DNA of 6,705 bases, from the NCBI GenBank assembly GCA_004299465.1, contig SCST01000574.1, positions 1 to 6,705 on the forward strand. Direction: 5' to 3'. This document shows, in pieces, positions 6,200-6,705 of the stretch. Made by a program: the position numbers and the translations under genes. A model generated the notes under the pieces. The model was not told the DNA's origin. It was given only the letters and a program-made list of their open reading frames with translations, and did not search any database. This stretch comes from Methylovulum sp. GTDB taxonomy: Bacteria; Pseudomonadota; Gammaproteobacteria; Methylococcales; Methylomonadaceae. The number at the start of each line of letters is the position of its first letter. Position 1 is the first letter of the stretch.

Positions 6200-6705
6200 A
6201 TGACCGACTTTATCCCCCCTTTTCCGACACGACACAAAAAAACCCTAGGCCCCTTGGATACCTTAAAGTATGCGCGCCGCGACCTGTTGTCCATCTGGAC
6301 TGAAAATGCCTTTGACCGGCAGTTCATGGCGACCAAGATTATCAACCGCTCGGTCTTTATCGCCAACCACCCGGAAATCGTCCGATATGTGTTTTTGACC
6401 AACCATGCCAATTATGAAAAAAAGAGCGCATTAATGCGCAAGGCCTTGGCGCCTTTACTGGGCGATGGCCTGTTTATCAGCGATGGGGCGACCTGGCAAA
6501 AACACCGGGAGCTGGAGACGCCGATGTTCAGCACCGAACAAGTCGCTAAATACAGTGAAGTCATGATTAAAACCACTGAAGAACGGGTCCAGCAATGGTC
6601 TTTATTCAAACCCGGCAGTGTGATTCCGGTATTGCCGCAAATGGGCCAGCTGACTGCGGAAATTATCTGCAGGGCTTTGTTCGGCAATCAATTGGGCGCC
6701 GAGCA
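6200..6705 (+). CDS. Cytochrome P450, N-terminal part (cut by window end)
   Basis: The frame is open from ATG 6200 to the window end and gives 168 residues of an expected 440-460, so the I helix, the ExxR pair and the heme Cys loop lie outside. The visible part is characteristic. A Pro-rich start (IPPFPTRHKKTLGP) without a membrane anchor points to a soluble bacterial class. The B-helix region (HPEIVRYVF) is followed by the C-helix block GDGLFISDGATWQKHR (88-103), where W99 and R103 form the WxxxR that contacts a heme propionate. P108 and F110 fit the usual PxF just after it. The enzyme should be a heme monooxygenase fed by a separate redox partner; the substrate is unknown. The ribosome site is poor (AAGA at 6193-6196). 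The start is chosen because the frame has no nearer ATG and the P450 N-terminus begins there. Confidence 0.88.
   Translation, partial: MTDFIPPFPTRHKKTLGPLDTLKYARRDLLSIWTENAFDRQFMATKIINRSVFIANHPEIVRYVFLTNHANYEKKSALMRKALAPLLGDGLFISDGATWQKHRELETPMFSTEQVAKYSEVMIKTTEERVQQWSLFKPGSVIPVLPQMGQLTAEIICRALFGNQLGAE

Noticed and set aside
6175..6687. Two - strand frames (6175-6411 and 6412-6687) at the right end
   Set aside because: Both are antisense to the P450 frame on the + strand, which has clear C-helix motifs and explains the coding signal.
1..6705. Defence island, CRISPR array, transposon or prophage
   Set aside because: No spaced repeats, transposase, integrase or phage protein appears in any frame. 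The genes are ordinary metabolic and signalling families.

Overview
The window carries five protein-coding genes, all on the + strand. It most likely comes from a methylotrophic gammaproteobacterium, plausibly a Methylococcales methanotroph. The main reason is a tandem pair of MtdB-type methylene-tetrahydromethanopterin dehydrogenases. These enzymes belong to the bacterial H4MPT-linked formaldehyde oxidation pathway and are largely confined to methylotrophs and some planctomycetes. The medium GC content and the presence of a multidomain GGDEF/EAL protein fit, but the genus cannot be fixed from this sequence.

Layout. 1-240 is a leader with no clear gene; it holds a possible nested RNA fold and a 23-codon ORF that overlaps the next start by ATGA. 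241-3174 encodes a 977-residue membrane c-di-GMP turnover protein (MASE1-PAS-PAS-GGDEF-EAL). 3175-3411 is intergenic, with an imperfect palindromic element (3228-3304) followed by a good sigma70-like promoter (3339-3368). 3412-4326 and 4356-5261 are two MtdB-family paralogues 29 bp apart, almost certainly one operon. 5262-5394 is a spacer with a hairpin and an orphan Shine-Dalgarno-like GGAGG. 5395-6090 is a cytosolic calcineurin-like metallophosphoesterase with a full metal-binding set. 6091-6199 is a spacer with one weak hairpin. 6200-6705 is the N-terminal 168 residues of a cytochrome P450 that runs off the window.

How the genes relate. Only the two dehydrogenases form an evident functional unit: both should oxidise methylene-H4MPT to methenyl-H4MPT in the cytoplasm and pass reducing equivalents to NAD(P)+. 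They are about 60% identical over the first 150 residues, but differ exactly where a Rossmann fold selects NADP or NAD: Gly-Arg in the first, Asp-His in the second. This suggests the operon makes two versions of the same enzyme with different coenzyme preference. The cyclase/phosphodiesterase, phosphoesterase and P450 look like independent neighbours. I found no RNA gene of a known class, no CRISPR array, no transposase and no phage gene.
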